A DNA stretch of 64,000 nt from Gambelia wislizenii (Eukaryota; Chordata; Lepidosauria; Squamata; Crotaphytidae): NCBI GenBank assembly GCA_030847615.1, contig JAUMIR010000005.1, positions 62,089,001-62,153,000 of the forward strand, read 5' to 3'. Position numbers and translations under genes: made by a program. A model generated the notes under the pieces. It was given only the letters and a program-made list of their open reading frames with translations, was not told the DNA's origin and did no database searches. Of the stretch, positions 1-12,480 are shown in pieces; the stretch's first letter is position 1; each line of letters begins with the position of its first letter.

Positions 1-549
1 TTATAGCAATAAACAACATAAACACTTATAAACCCACATATTGAGGGAGAGTGAGTCTAGCTCTCCCATCCAATAAGTTTGACCCTGTTTCATACTCATT
101 GGCTGAGCTTTGCACCGACTTCTCCAAAGGGAACTGCACCACACAGCCCCCTGGGAAGAAGAAACTCAGCATGCCTCCATGCCAGGTAACCTCTGAGGCT
201 ATGCACACACACGCTGAACCACAAAGCAGCTTCAGGGTAAGTCCTGCAACCTATTTTATCCTTCAGATGGTAATTAGCACCCCCCTGGTACTTTGGAAGT
301 TTTTTACACTTTTCCTTATCTTTGCAGAGAGGTATATTTAGGATGGCTAAGTCAATGGCACAAATGGTTCAGGACATCAATATTCTCCCCATATGTGCCT
401 GCCTGGAAATTAAGGTTTGCTGGGGGTGGTGCCTCTGTGTCCCACCAATGAGATCAATACACTGTTTTGGGACATGGAGAAGGCCTCCTGAACTGTGGCA
501 CTTCAATGGTGGCACTTCCCCTGCAGCCCAAACTGGTGACAACACTCAT
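1..549. other. No recognisable gene or repeat
   Basis: I see no repeat family I recognise here. A plus-strand reading frame (51-341) runs through a GT donor-like site near 186, but it shows no domain, repeat or acceptor context that would support calling an exon. Confidence 0.4.
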
Positions 550-815
550 GTCATTAAGGCACCAAGTTAAAACTTGGCTGTTCATCAATGCCTTTGGGAC
601 TCATTAATTCATCCCAAATATGGCAGTACATAGTTTTAAAGAATTTAAATCTGATTTTAATTCATTATTATTATTTAATAGGTTTTTAGCTTATTTAATT
701 ATTTTATTGTCTTAAACTGTTCAACTTGCTTTAATGCTATCTGTAAGCCACCTGAGATCTTTGCTATTCAGTGGGGTATAAATATTTTCTTCCTCATCCT
801 CATCATTCAGATGCT
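550..815 (+). mobile_element. Old LINE (L2-like) 3' end
   Basis: The left part encodes a short remnant resembling the L2 C-terminus (LKTWLF, then a Phe-Gly). It is followed by an AT-rich 3' UTR and a terminal block with a CCACCTGAG arm facing a GTGGGGTATAAAT arm. The same arrangement closes the better-preserved L2 copies at 16.07 kb and 23.51 kb. It is 5' truncated and clearly old. Assignment to L2 rather than a related clade is by resemblance only. Confidence 0.5.
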
Positions 816-1054
816 TTAGGGCCAAAATATGAGACTAGGAACAGGGTATTGCAAAATCACAAAGTCAGTCTTTAGAGGATATCTGAACTGTGAGATGAGT
901 CTGAACTGTGCCAAGCCAGCTGACTATACAAATAGGCATGACGGCAATCTGGGATAATGAGTTCAAAATTTGGGCAAAACCTGGCTAACCGGGTAATACA
1001 GCAAGCCAGAGCCTGGGAGAAAAACAAAAGTGAGAATCCCAAATAGAGCAGTAC

Positions 1055-1145
1055 TCCCAATTAGAGCAGACCCATTGAATCAATTATTGAATGGTGAGTC
1101 AACTAGATAAACCCAACTGATTCAGTAGGTCAACTCTAGTCAACA
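1055..1145. repeat. Short inverted-repeat element, copy 1
   Basis: The left arm around CCCAATTAGAGCAGACCCATTG is partly complementary to the right arm ending CTCTAGTCAAC. Similar arms built on the core ACCCATTGA...TCTACTCTAGTT recur near 5268-5381, 21952-22083 and 58895-59018, so this looks like a dispersed foldback-type repeat. No target-site duplication could be fixed. Confidence 0.45.
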
Positions 1146-1748
1146 GAAACAAGTGACTTCAGGCCAAAGTATTATTTTTGACAGGCAGGCAGACAGGCAG
1201 ACAGGCAGGGAAATGCACCTAGTAGCTGCAGCATTTGCCACCCTTTCCACTGGGAAGTGCATCTTTAGTGGCCTTTGTACAGCACATATGACACCTGGGG
1301 TGATTTTCCCAGATCCTATAAAGCTGCTTGGACTTGTGGAAGGCTCCTTGCTGATCCTTTGGAAGGGGTACTCAAACTTTAAAGCCACTTCACATACAAA
1401 AATCAGTCTTCTTCCCCTTCCAGTGCTGTTTGTCCTGAGACTTCAGCCTAGTGTCATGGAAGCCAGGGTTCAAAGTGTTGGAGGCTTAGGTCACACTGCT
1501 GAGACTTTTTGATTACCAAAGATGGGGCAGCGCATCATCTACCCACCCCCTCAGACCCCTTTCAGCTTAGCTGCAACCTTCATAATTACTGGGGAAGAAA
1601 CTGAATTTTCCAGTAACAATATATTGTTGTGAGCTATCCCTGTTATAAGGCAATGGATGATGAGGTGGCTTGTACTTGAACAGGCCATTAAAACCAAATA
1701 GGTTCAGGAAAGACCTGTTTTTGGTGAAGATAAAACATGCTAGAACTG

Positions 1749-1749
<1 letters not shown>

Positions 1750-1776
<27 letters not shown>
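1750..1776. repeat. (TG)n microsatellite
   Basis: Uninterrupted TG dinucleotide run of about 27 bases. Confidence 0.95.
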
Positions 1777-1779
<3 letters not shown>

Positions 1780-2551
1780 ATCAATCAATGCAGCTGCCTG
1801 AATTTGGGGGCTGTTCTTGATGGTATGGCTATGGAGACCACCACAATGTGCCCACTATTGCAAGTGTACTATTTCATTGTCACCCTTGCATTTCATTTAA
1901 GACAAATTAGAATTGTGCCCATTTGCTCAAGGCAGCTATATCACCAGGACAAGCTCCACCCTAAGGAATTTGCCACTCCCTACAAAATTAAGGAGCAGTA
2001 GGATACTTCTGAGGGAGAGAGTTAACTGGATTACTGATAGATCATTATGCTGCCTTTCAGTCTCTGGCCACCCAGTTCCCACCTAGTAGCTTTCCCAAAA
2101 TAGGGTTTTTTTCCAGATGTGTTGGACTATGATGCCTATTGCCATCTGCTTGGCACCCAGACAGTAGCATGTGGTGATCTATGGTTTATCAGAAGCTACA
2201 CAGACCAGTTTAAGTGGTCAAACATTCAATTTGTTAACAAGCACGAAGCAAAATAAATAAATAAAAATTGCAGTGAAGAGAATATACAAATCATAATGTT
2301 GAGTTTAACTTGTGATGTTTTCTATCGGATAAAAAGGGTACATGGGTGATGTATGGTAACAGAAGAACCAAAGCATATCAGTAGAATTGGGTCTAAAGTA
2401 AAAAGACTTTTATCTCTGCTATCCTGAAGACATAGCATGGATTCCAGGAGCTGCTTGAGTCCAACTGAAGATCGTAAGAATGAGGGCTGGCTGAACATTT
2501 ATAGAGAATGATTTATAAAGTGGTTGCAATAGCACAACCTTCTATAGATTA

Positions 2552-3162
2552 TCTCTCTCTCTCTCTGGCTTTTCTTCGCAAACGAAGATTCAGGAAGAAC
2601 TAATCCATGCTTTCTTCAAGCACTCTGATGACTAAAAAGGCTAATCTGAGATAAACAAGTCTTGTTGCAGAAAGCACAGCAGAAGGTCTCCTTGGGTGAT
2701 GTTTCCAGGTTGTGATTCTTTCTGCGTTGTCTTTTTTCTTCAAGACTTTTTCAGCTTGAGTTCTCAAATGAGGCTGCAGCATTGTGGATAGTGCATCTCC
2801 ATGCCTCCCAATGTGAGACCAGGGCAGACCATTGTTGGTGATCAATTTGGCTGAGCCTGAGATGTTGCTTCAGGGAGTCCTTGTATCTTTTTTTTTGGAG
2901 CACCCCTCTTACGTGGCGAGTTCACCGTAGAGTACTGTTTTGGGAGGCGATGGTCCTCCATCCTAGAAACGTTCCCTGCCCAGCGCAGCTGTGTTCTCAA
3001 TATCATGGCCTCAATGCTGGTGATCCTTGCTTGCTCAAGGACAGCAACATTTGTCACATAGTCCAGTGTATATTTAGGATTGTGCATATACAGCGCTGAT
3101 GAAAGCGTTCGAGGAGTCGTAAGTGGTGGTGATAGGTGACCCATGTTTCAGCACAACCTACC
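2552..3162 (-). pseudogene. Zinc-finger non-LTR retrotransposon ORF2 C-terminus, copy 1
   Basis: On the minus strand this encodes the region downstream of the reverse transcriptase of a non-LTR element. It holds a segment with VLEQARITSIEAMIL, RTQLRWAG and SRMEDHRLPK, then a basic stretch (RKRGAPKKK), then in another frame the remains of a Cys/His finger-like C-terminus. The 3' UTR is only about 35 bases. It carries a small hairpin (2574-2587, CTTCG arms) and ends in a (GA)n tail, seen here as TC repeats at 2552-2565. Two more copies with the same end lie at 41.6 kb and 47.4 kb. At least one frameshift separates the two halves. The very short 3' UTR with a microsatellite tail fits RTE-type elements, but the clade is not settled. 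Confidence 0.7.
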
Positions 3163-3229
3163 ACAAATTATAGGCTGGAGTGAAATGTTTGTTACTCATT
3201 CTCTGCCAGAGGCATCTCAGAAGGAGGCC

Positions 3230-3420
3230 AAGTTAAGTTCAGTGAAAGTTTGGCAGTGGAATGCACTGCCTTGGAGTGTGGTAGAGTCCCCTTCTTTGGA
3301 GACTTTTAAACAGTGGCTGGATAGACATCTGTCAAGAATGCTTTGATTGGGTATTCCTGCAGGGCAAGGGGTTGGACTAGGTGGCCCTTGTGGTCTCTTC
3401 CATCTCTATGATTCTATGAA
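3230..3420 (+). mobile_element. CR1 LINE 3' end, truncated
   Basis: This encodes the last residues of a CR1 ORF2 (VWQWNALPWSVVESPSLETFKQWLDRHLS), followed by the CR1 3' UTR, ending in a TCTATGATTCTATGA terminus typical of CR1 octamer tails. The 5' end is truncated, as is usual for CR1. The reading frame around the core is intact over about 30 codons. Confidence 0.85.
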
Positions 3421-3934
3421 AGGTTCACCAGTATGTGATGTTTGTACCTTAGAATGGAAACAGCAGATGAAAAATATGCAAATTCTACAGTTTGCCTTCT
3501 AAACTGTTCAAGGCATGGCCAAACCATGCAGAGCATGGAATCCCAGACTCAATATTGGAGGAAGAGGAGGAGGGGGGAGGAGAAGCTTCCATCTCTGGAA
3601 AACTGGTGGACCAGAGTTCTGTTGAGGACTTGTGCCTTTGTAAGCGGACTGATGTCTGTAGGATAATAATTGGGCAGTTCCATAATGTCTGTATCCAGGA
3701 AGGGGCTCCTGTTATGTTACTACATAGGGAATCCAGCAAAGTGAGTGATGCACATTGGGATCGATGTACAATGGGACCAATGTGTATTTGGGACTGATGT
3801 GCTATTGCACATCTTAGCAAATCACTAAGAGGGTTTCTTAATGCCTCCTGTATATAACTAAGTATATGTAAAGTTAGATAGCACATAATGTGACAGAGGA
3901 TTCTAACCACCAGTCTTTACTTTATTGAGTTCTT

Positions 3935-4510
3935 GGGGTTGTCTAGATGCTAAAAATACTCCTCATAGAATTTGTGGGGAATAGCTTTTGTCCCAATGAG
4001 ATCCAAATGAAAGGGGGGGCAAAAACGCCAAATACTATGTAGGAAAAAGCCTTTGCAGATATTCATGAATTTAAAAAAATAATGCATGGATATGTACATT
4101 CTTGCTCATTTTCAGTGAAGATGGAAGTCAACATTGGATGGGTCAGATGTGTGGGCAGAGATCAGGCTTTCTGGCAAGGAAGGAGCCGGAAGCACCATCT
4201 TTGCATTTCATATTATTGAGTGTGCACTTTTTTGCTGTGCTTAGGCAATCAAAGAGCTTTGTATAAGCAGAAAATTTCACTTGCACACCTTTGGTTTACA
4301 AGTTTTTTAAAAATATACTGTGGTGATAACATGCGTGGAGAATAATAACACACTGTACTCTCAGCCACCATCTTGATTCGCAGGCATGGTCCCGTGTGCA
4401 CTTCAAATGCAGATAGCTTTGCATACACTCAATTTTGCCAAAAACCTGTGGAGAAAATTAGTGCTGCTGTGAATTTGCAAGAATGTTCAAACCCCTTATT
4501 CAGTTATGAT
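3935..4510. mobile_element. MITE family B (GGGGTTGTCTA ends), copy 1
   Basis: The element starts GGGGTTGTCTAGATGC after CTT. It shares an internal landmark (CCACCATCTTGATTC, here near 4361) with copies at 8576 and 11541. The right end is degenerate, so the boundary is approximate. There is no coding capacity. The 3-bp duplications at sister copies suggest a PIF/Harbinger-type transposase in trans, which is inference. Confidence 0.55.
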
Positions 4511-7397
4511 TCATCTTAAGAAAGCATCTGCCTACTCAAACCAGGATATATATTTTTATACATATATAAATCATGTTAAACATTAAGTATCATTTCCTCA
4601 GAGTTTTCATACAGATTCCACTTTCTATTTAGCTGGGGTCTGCCTACATTTTGTTGCTTTTGTTTCTGATCCCTTTTTTCCTCTTGATTTTTTTTTGGGG
4701 GGGGTCTGTTTATTGTTGCAGAGCACAGAACAAACTACAAAAAAATGAGTAGAGACATGAATGGTACTCTCTGATGAAAGAGAGAGGAGAGTGTAATGTT
4801 TGTTTGGTAAAAATTGGTCTTATTTAAAGACCATTGGGAAATACATGGCCTAAAAATCTGTTTGATCTGGCAAGGAAGCCGAATTGTTCCAGCATTATTT
4901 TAGTATGAAATATTAATACTGAGTTAATAGTTCTGGGTGTCCCTTTCCAGAAAGGATCTATCAGAATTGTTAAAACATATAGTGATAGGTAACAAAAATA
5001 ATCTGCATGGAACATCTTCAAAAAATTAACAACTCAGTCTATAAAGTAATTATCCTGAAGTATTTGTATCTATGCTGACCGGCATCCCACCCTCTCAATT
5101 ACAATGTATTAATGATTAAGAAGCACATTGTTTTAAAAATGGTCTGTTTCAACATGATTATAAGACAACAGCATCTTTAAATTCCTGACATTCCTATTTA
5201 AAACTGATTGATACCAAACAATTTTATGATATTTGAAATTTTCAAACTTTGGACAAAATCAAATGTTCGTCCCAATTAGGGTAGCCACATTGAAATGAAT
5301 GGTGTTATTCGTTACTGCATATGTAAGTCCTTTTGATTCCAATGGGTGTACTCTACTTCTAACTCATGTTGAATTTAGCCCACTAAATGCAAATAAAAAA
5401 CAGCAAAACACATGTATGTAAAGTAAGTCAGACCTCCACATTCACGGGGGTTGGGGCGGAGCACCACTGTGAAAGTGAAAAAAAAACATGAATAAATTAA
5501 GCCCTACCCCAAACATGCTGTGTTCTCTTTCCTGCTAACAGCACTGCCAGATTTTCCTGAGTTTGCAAGATGCCTCTCTTGCTGACTGGAGGGAGGTAGA
5601 AACATCCTCTTCCTTACACCTTGATTGGAAGATGAAAAGCCCTCCTTTGTCTAATCCAGCAGCTGAGTCTTAAGGTGGGCTGTGGGGAGGCAATTGGGCC
5701 AGAAGATAATACATAATTACACAGATGGAACTACTTAGCTGATCCAGGGTTCAGGTATATTATTTTTCTTTTACACATGGGGAAACAAGGTACTCCAATT
5801 TGTAGTTGTTCATAGGCTGAATTATCTGCTGTTTCAATTTCTGTTTCAGTGATGCCAGTAGAACAGTATAGACAGAAAAAAATGATAGATAGAATAATCT
5901 ATTATTTCCCCACTGCTGTCACAGGCTGTCACCAATGGACATATCTTCAGGAAGGGGCCAAAATTATTCTCCAATTTTGAATCGAGAAATTTTTTCCATG
6001 TGAGGATTAAACAAAACACATTCTTCTAATTTTCACTTATTATTTTCTGAAACTGTTTTATACAAGTGTGATTAAGACAAAAGGATCCAGTGCCTTTGTG
6101 TTGTATGCAGAATTGTCAGTGTATTTACTGACTTTGTTATGAGTCTTAGACATAATTATTGGCAATACAATCCCAAGAAAGAAATGTCATAAGACAGCGT
6201 TTCAAGAAGCATCATTAGTTATACAGAGGCATTGAAACACGAAGAGTATTTTTCTCAACTTTTTTATTATTCCATTAAATGTAATTTCATATGTTACTCT
6301 GTGTTTGTCCAGCTGTTTGCATGGTCATGTTCTAGAACACGGTAATGATATTCCCAGTACAATCAAGAAATAAACTTATTTCTTTCACCACACAAGATTT
6401 TTTTTATATTTTATTTTAAAAAAAACATATACATACAACATAAAACAATGTTTCCAGTCAATAATTTTCCATGGTCTTATTATAGTAGTCTTAAGGACAA
6501 AATGTAAAATAAAGTGTAGGGTTTGTTATCTTCAAGCTCTTAAACAGTCTCAACTTGGAACTGAGTTGTTATCTCTAAATACCTTCTACTTTATCTTTGC
6601 ATCTCCAAATGACTACCTCCTTGGCATCCCCGGGGATTTAAGTTTTTAGGCTGCTGTTCGCAATGCTTACTACAAATCTTAACACCCCGGAGTTGCCATG
6701 GCTTAAATTTTTAAAGCTTCCATCCTGACTTCCCAGAGTAATTATCCCATATATACATCGTTGTCAACCATTTCTCCACTATATTATGTCAATTTCTTTG
6801 ATTATCACATTCTTTATTGTGACCTCGAAGAACTGATGACTTCAAAGTTTAGACTCTTTAGTTATCTACAATGTTCCCAAATTTATTGCAACTTATCAAT
6901 ACTACCCCATCTATTTACCAAATATGTAGATACCGCAGACCAATCTTTTAAATAAGTTTTGATTGATTTCCCTTTTAGCCTCATAGTTAAGGTTCATACA
7001 AGATTTTTTTAAAGGTATAATATAGTGAAGACCAATACTGACATCTAGTGGCCATCATTAGCACATATCTGTGAAGTCGAAGGCACATCTCTGCTTTGCA
7101 AGCAATTGCTGCATATCCATGTAACATCTAACTTGCACAAATACAGAATTTAGGAGTAGCAATAAGAAAGACAAAGCTCTGAAAAAACAAAAACAAAGTT
7201 GCATTCATGCATGCATTGCATTTTGAATAATATTCTAGATTCTAAATATGTCCAGGACTATCTAGCCAGTTCAGACATTACAGGGACAGATGCCTAAAGC
7301 CTACAGAATAACAAGGCACATACAATGTGGACTGGTAGAGTTACTTGGGTAGCTGACCAATGGGTCTTTAAAAAGCTGGGACTCAAAGAAGCTCACA
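4511..7397. other. AT-rich gene-free stretch
   Basis: About 2.9 kb with homopolymer runs and many stop codons in every frame. The only structure I can point to is the short inverted-repeat element at 5268-5381. No coding or RNA gene signal is visible. Confidence 0.45.
5268..5381. repeat. Short inverted-repeat element, copy 2
   Basis: The left arm TCCCAATTAGGGTAG is partly complementary to the right arm TACTCTACTTCTAAC. It belongs to the same dispersed family as 1055-1145 and 58895-59018. Confidence 0.45.
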
Positions 7398-7609
7398 CAG
7401 TGGGTCCTTGGTATCTGCTGGGGTTTGGTTCCAGGACCTCCCGTGGATCCCAAAATCCAAGGATACTCAAGTCCCATCATATACAGTAAAATGGTTCCTC
7501 TTATATAAAATGGGAAAATCAAGGCTTGCTGTTTGGGATTTTTATTTTTAGAACATTTTAAAGCTGTAGATGGTGGAATCTCTGGATACAAAATCCATAG
7601 CTACAACTG
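7398..7609. mobile_element. Tigger/pogo-like MITE, copy 1
   Basis: The left end CAGTGGGTCCTTGGTATCTG and the following TTGGTTCCAGGACC and CAAGTCCC blocks match the signature of MER2/Tigger-type non-autonomous elements. The better-preserved relative is 52275-52464. The right end ...ACAACTG is followed by TA, while the left flank is CA rather than TA, so the duplication is imperfect. About 212 bp, no coding capacity. Confidence 0.65.
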
Positions 7610-8575
7610 TATAGTTGAATCATTTGGTACAAGACTCAATAGTGCAGTTAGTCACAAACAAATGGCAAGGATGAAATGAGAGAAAGAAGACAGACCTATA
7701 GAAGTATGGAATAATTAACTAGAGCTCTATATAGAAAGGAGAAGTTGTTAATTCCCCCATTCCCATTTCTTCAGTCTAATTTTGTTGCTTTAAAAAAAGT
7801 ATGTTCTGTCTTCTTATTTCCAGAGGCACTACAGCCAACCTTTTTATATGGGCTGGTAGCTTCTATATCAGTGGAGAAGTGAATTTGGGGAATAGGGCTC
7901 AGCGTATTTGATTGCTCTGTTAAATTTAGAATAAAACATGGTGAGGATTCGCTGCCCCAGTAATATGGAAGCTGCCAACCACCTCTGACGCCATGTCTTT
8001 ATAGTCTGGAACAAATGACAAGAGAAGGAAAGGAAAAGGGGACTTACATTTATGCTATTCATAACAACGGCTTTCTTGGTGTGTTACATTGTATTCATCT
8101 GTGTAGGACTGAAAGCCTTAAGAAGCTGTTAATAACAAAATAAAATCAGATCTATGGCTAGTAAGGTTTACAAAGATGCTGCCAGGACTCAAGGGACACT
8201 GGTCAAAGCACCCTCCATCCTCCCTTTTCCATGATCACAAGTACTTTGCCTCACCAGTCTGTCTTACACCTGGCCCTTCCCTTGCTCTTTCCCCAGTGGT
8301 TACTGCCCTCTAGTCAAGACTATCCCAGACTTTGAGATTTCAGGGCCAACATCTGAGATGTAGGGACGACCCCTTGTGACATCACAAAGGGTGGTAGCTG
8401 GCCATATCATTAAGCATGAGGCATTAAGCCCCAATCACAATTGCACAGAGTATGACATTCAAATAATAGTCTAACAAAAGTCTAATGAATGAGGAAAATA
8501 GATATACATATACTTTTCAAGGTGGCATTCTTACACTGAGATTCTTCTTTCTTGCCCTGATAACTGGAGAACAGA
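7610..8575. other. No recognisable gene or repeat
   Basis: I see no diagnostic repeat termini and no supported coding signal in this stretch. Confidence 0.35.
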
Positions 8576-9180
8576 GGGGTTGTCTAAAATACTCCTCACA
8601 GAATATGAGGAAGGTATGGTGTGTCTAAATGGGATCCCACATCATTCCACCTTATTTGGAAGGAGGGGTGGGCCAAAAATGGCATATACTCCATAGTTTT
8701 TATATTCCGGAGTTTTTTAAAAACAGCAGGGGGGGGATGCGCATTCCTGCTCGCTTTCCCATATGAGCAGAAGCTGAAAGCTGATTGCCCAGATAAGCAC
8801 AGGGGCGGGGTTTGCTAACAAGGCAAGCACACGGAATGCCATGCTGTATTTAGTGAGCACTAAGGCAATAAAATGGGATTGGTTTGAGGGTTGTTTTTTT
8901 GTTTTTGTTTTTTTGTTTTTTGCTAAGGCGAAATATCACTCTATCGCACCTTGGGTATAGTTTTGTTTTTTTTTAAAAAAAAATTATATTGTTCAGTGGC
9001 AGCAAATGGAGTAAGTAAAAAGTGAGTAATTCACTCATGGCTGCCATCTTGATTCACAGGCATGCCTGTTTGTATGTCAGCAATCTGCCCCCAAAGCTGT
9101 TTAGACAAAAGGCAGCTTCTGCAAATTGCCATTACTGTGGAGCAATCTGCATATATTTTTTTCCTCGTATAGATGCAGCC
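8576..9180. mobile_element. MITE family B, copy 2
   Basis: It starts GGGGTTGTCTAAAATACTCC and ends CCTCGTATAGATGCAGCC, an end shared with the copy at 29312-29695. The CCACCATCTTGATTCACAGG landmark sits at about 9043. No exact 3-bp target duplication was found (AGA versus ACT). T-rich runs occupy 8893-8925. Confidence 0.6.
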
Positions 9181-9337
9181 ACTGACTCAGGACCAGGCCC
9201 TGAGACCTGGGAATCCTAGTTCCCCCTTTTGCCAACCCATTTCCTTTTTTTCAAACTTACAGGGGGGTTTCACTGGCTGCTCTTGAGCTGTTTAACTCCC
9301 TATCAAGGTATGCTAGCCTGATTCCCTTCTTGTTGTC

Positions 9338-10320
9338 CAATCAATCAATCAATCAATCAATTTTATTATGGTCACAGATCAGTCATAAAAAGGATATAAG
9401 AAGAACAGAAGATCAGGATGAAAAACAGCTCCTAGTTACAAAGAATTTCAGAATATGTATGTAAGTGGTAGTTCAACGACCAGCTTTTAAATCAATACCA
9501 AATAGCATCCACTAGGATTAGGGTGAGCCCTCATAGGATTTAATCAATTTGCTCATAATGGAACACGTTAACGTATAAAACTTTGCAAAATTTCAAAAGA
9601 AATTCTTTAGAAGAATCTGAAAGAAGGTATGAAAGCTATCAGATCTGCCTGGGAAATTTTCCTGAATCAGATCTATAAACTAGGGACAGATTTCCTCATA
9701 ATACAGGCAATATGGCACAACGTGATCAGCTTTTTCAACTATGCCTGACTGACAGAATTGGATAAGCTGTACCTAAGGAATTTAAGAGCTTCCATTGCAG
9801 TAGGGCTGATGACAAAAAGCTGAAAACAGGCCAAGGTAGACTTGGGAATTTCTAGACTGTAAAAGTAATCAGCTAGAGCGAAATTTATGCTATGGTTGCT
9901 TGCTGTGGGGCAGTTTTGGCTTCTTGCTCTGTCTTCCTGCAAAGCTGTGTCCCTGATCCAATGCTTGATTGTTTCTTTGGCCCTAGGGAATCCCTAGCAC
10001 ACAATAGCTGGAGGGGGAAATCCATATTGTTTTAATCTCTGCTTAAAAGCCACCAACCAGGCAAATAAAAAATTGCCAGTCAAGATCAGAGAGGCTAAAC
10101 CAGAAAGAACAAGATTCAATTTAAGCCAATAGCTGATTTTGTAAAACCAAGCACATGTTCTGAGTGGAACCATTCCAGACCCTAAGCAAAGCACTTGGAA
10201 GGAATCATGGGACACCAAGAATGGAGTGAAGAAATTAGGTTTGCACTGCCTCCAGGGGTCAAAGGTCTTTATAAATTCACAGCTGAGAACCATACAAAAG
10301 TCGACATATTACTTTGCCTA
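9338..10320 (-). pseudogene. R4/Dong-like LINE C-terminal remnant
   Basis: On the minus strand the broken frames read like the C-terminus of an R4/Dong-clade element. There is an F(V)AFKQRLKQYGFPPPAI-type segment near 10010-10050, and a KFPR...LS-LL-D segment near 9640 followed by a cysteine-poor tail, in the order I associate with that clade. The 3' end carries a tetranucleotide tail, seen as (ATCA)n at 9340-9361, consistent with target-primed insertion. There are many stops and frameshifts and no target duplication is assigned. Confidence in LINE origin is moderate, in the clade lower. Confidence 0.5.
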
Positions 10321-10339
10321 AGAACAATTGTCCTCAGAT

Positions 10340-10590
10340 ATGGCAAGTCTTTTTTTATTCAGGCAGGCCTTTGTTTAGCAGTTGCTCTGAGCTGCTATGG
10401 AAGGGGCTTTTAGTCTGGGCAGCTATTGTTTTCCCCTTATTGATGTGTTTTAGTGTTGTTTTTTTTAAAGGCCTAATGTTTTCATCAGTTTTATGTTGCT
10501 AGCTGTACTTGTTTCATTTGATTTTATTTTTAGTTGCCTTGTGGTCCTCTTTTGTAAGACAGAGAAAAGCAGAATACAAATCAAAGAACA
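10340..10590 (+). mobile_element. LINE 3' UTR remnant
   Basis: T-rich 3' UTR-like block starting ATTCAGGCAGGCCTTTG, like the FRQAF-coding end of the L2 copies. It ends in an AATACAAATCAAAG tail. Old and 5' truncated; the L2 label is tentative. Confidence 0.4.
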
Positions 10591-10647
10591 AAAAGGAATA
10601 AAAGAAAAGTGAAGATCCCTGACATCTTGATTCCAAAGGGATTTTTG

Positions 10648-10889
10648 AGCCAGAGTGTTGTAGTGGTTTGAGCTATGGGCTATGACTCTTGAGACCAGGG
10701 TTCGAATCCCCGCTCAGCCATGGAAACCAACTGGATAATTTTGGACAAATCCCAGTGTCAAAGGAAGGCAAAGAGACACACACCCCTAAGCAAATCTTGT
10801 TAAGAAAACCCCATGATAAGTTTGCCTTAGGATCAATATAAGTTGGAAATGACTTGAAGGCACACAACAACAACAACAACAACAACAAT
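10648..10889 (+). mobile_element. tRNA-derived SINE with (ACA)n tail, copy 1
   Basis: The 5' end carries an A-box-like TAGTGGTTTGAG and a B-box-like GGTTCGAATCCC, so it is a Pol III tRNA-type promoter. The body ends in ...ATAAGTTGGAAATGACTTG followed by an ACA trinucleotide tail. Copies at 50578 and 62253 share this layout, and 51815 has it inverted. Its 3' tail resembles the RTE-type LINE end at 43.6 kb, which is presumably its mobilising partner. Confidence 0.85.
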
Positions 10890-11256
10890 GCCTGATTTTT
10901 ATTCATGAAGATTGCACATTCACTATTTCCATGATTGTAAAAGTCCCCCAATTCTGCTTTATTGGACAGCTGTCACTGAAAGCAACAAAGGCCTGCTCTC
11001 CTGTCAATTGGGGTACAGCAGACTGATGTTTCCATGCACAACAAAGAAGGGTAAAAATATCCTGGAATAGTGGCTGCTGCCCAGCAGAGCAGGATGGAGG
11101 TAGGTGGGATTGGGCCAGGAGATGCTACTTAGTTAAATATTACTTAACTTACTTATTTATTAAGTACAACTTAGTACTTGTACTACTTAATACTTAGATG
11201 CTTACTTAGAAACAACTTGGCTGAAAGATCCTACATCGGCTACTTATTTAAGTATA

Positions 11257-11503
11257 CAGTATCACCCCCGTATCCAGGAGGGATTGGTTCTGCCCCCCCC
11301 CATACTGAAATCTGTGGATAAGAGCAAATGCTGGACCCCACCCATCAGCACCCCACTGCCACAGCTGGAGCCCCCCCCCCCGGGAGAAGGGAGGAGGAGG
11401 TGAGCTCGCTCCTCCCCCTCCCTTCCCCCTTTGCCCCTGCTGTCACCAACCACAGATAACTGAATCAGCAGATGGTGAATCAGCAGATATGGGGGTGTTA
11501 CTG
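11257..11503. mobile_element. Tigger/pogo-like MITE, copy 2
   Basis: Terminal inverted repeats CAGTATCACCCCCGTATC and, inverted from the right end, CAGTAACACCCCCATATC enclose 247 bp. They are flanked on both sides by TA (11255-11256 and 11504-11505), the target duplication of Tc1/mariner/pogo elements. There is no coding capacity. The interior is C-rich. Confidence 0.8.
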
Positions 11504-11540
11504 TACTTAACTAAGTAGCTGTTGTAGGATCTCAGCCAAG

Positions 11541-12098
11541 GGTGTTGTCTAGACAGTGAAAAGATTCCTCATAGAATGTGAGAATGCCTTTTGTCTCATT
11601 TTCAGAAGGAGGGGGTCAAAAACTGCATGAGAAAAGACTTTTTAAAAATACTTGGAAATTTGCATCACCACCCATTTGGACGACTGATTTGCAGTGCAGT
11701 GCATTCTGGAAGTCGAAAGCCAATTGGTTGGATGTGTGTGCAGGGGTTGCTTGCCAGCAACAAAGTTGATGGAACTGCCATTTTTTAGATTTGTGGTAGT
11801 GATAGAGCACATTTTTGTAGTGGCCAGGTGCCCAAACAGCTTTTAAAGCAGAAGGTCACACTTGCACACCTTAGATTTAAAAATGTGCAGTGGCAATAAC
11901 TTGTGGAAAATAGAAACACCAGTAATTAACTTCTGGCCACCATCTTGATTCACAAGCATACCTCCGTGTGAACTTCAAACACAAAAAGCTTCACATACCA
12001 GCAATTTTGCTAAAGAACCACGGAGACAAATGAACGCTGCTGCAATTTTGCGTTAATGCACTGCACTCTACATTATACCCCCTTGTCTAGACAATCCC
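11541..12098. mobile_element. MITE family B, copy 3 with 3-bp duplication
   Basis: The left end GGTGTTGTCTAGACAG and the inverted right end GGGATTGTCTAGACAAG form good inverted repeats around 558 bp. Both flanks read AAG (11538-11540 and 12099-12101). A 3-bp duplication with G-rich termini suits the PIF/Harbinger superfamily. The landmark CCACCATCTTGATTCACAAG is near 11939. No transposase frame is present. Confidence 0.75.
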
Positions 12099-12480
12099 AA
12101 GATGTTTAATAAAAACCACCACATTTATTCAACCATTATATTTATTAGGCATTAGCAACCAAAGTGGCTTGGGAAGCTCTTATTGTATCTCTAAAGCTTT
12201 GTGGAGAATCCACCTCTTAGGTAAAATATGGCTTAAATGTTAGGGAATTTTTTTTAATAAAAAGAAAAACCCAGAAAGTGTTTTGAAAGCTAACACTGTC
12301 ATGAATGCATGTGTTTAGCAGTGAAAGCTTAGTTACCTAAAACCAAAGCATTATTTGTACAAGAGGCTTAATATTTACACTTCTGATGTCAGGGGAGTTG
12401 ATAAAAAGAGAAAGTTGTTATAAATTTAGTGTTTTCCACATAATCCTTGCAGATTACTGGAAAGGAGAATGTTAAAAGCT

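Larger units (their letters stand above)
816..2551. other. Intergenic stretch, simple repeats only
   Basis: Apart from the short inverted repeat at 1055-1145, a CAGG/CAGA simple repeat near 1182-1209 and the TG run at 1750-1776, I see nothing assignable. A stretch near 2108-2150 resembles the TGTTGGACTA core of the foldback element at 47.17 kb, but too weakly to call. Confidence 0.4.

Noticed and set aside
51..341. Possible exon ending at a GT donor-like site near 186
   Set aside because: No acceptor, no recognisable protein, and the frame continues through the supposed donor.
10648..10720. Functional tRNA gene
   Set aside because: The A- and B-box-like motifs are part of a SINE; no cloverleaf with acceptor stem could be drawn and the same unit recurs elsewhere.
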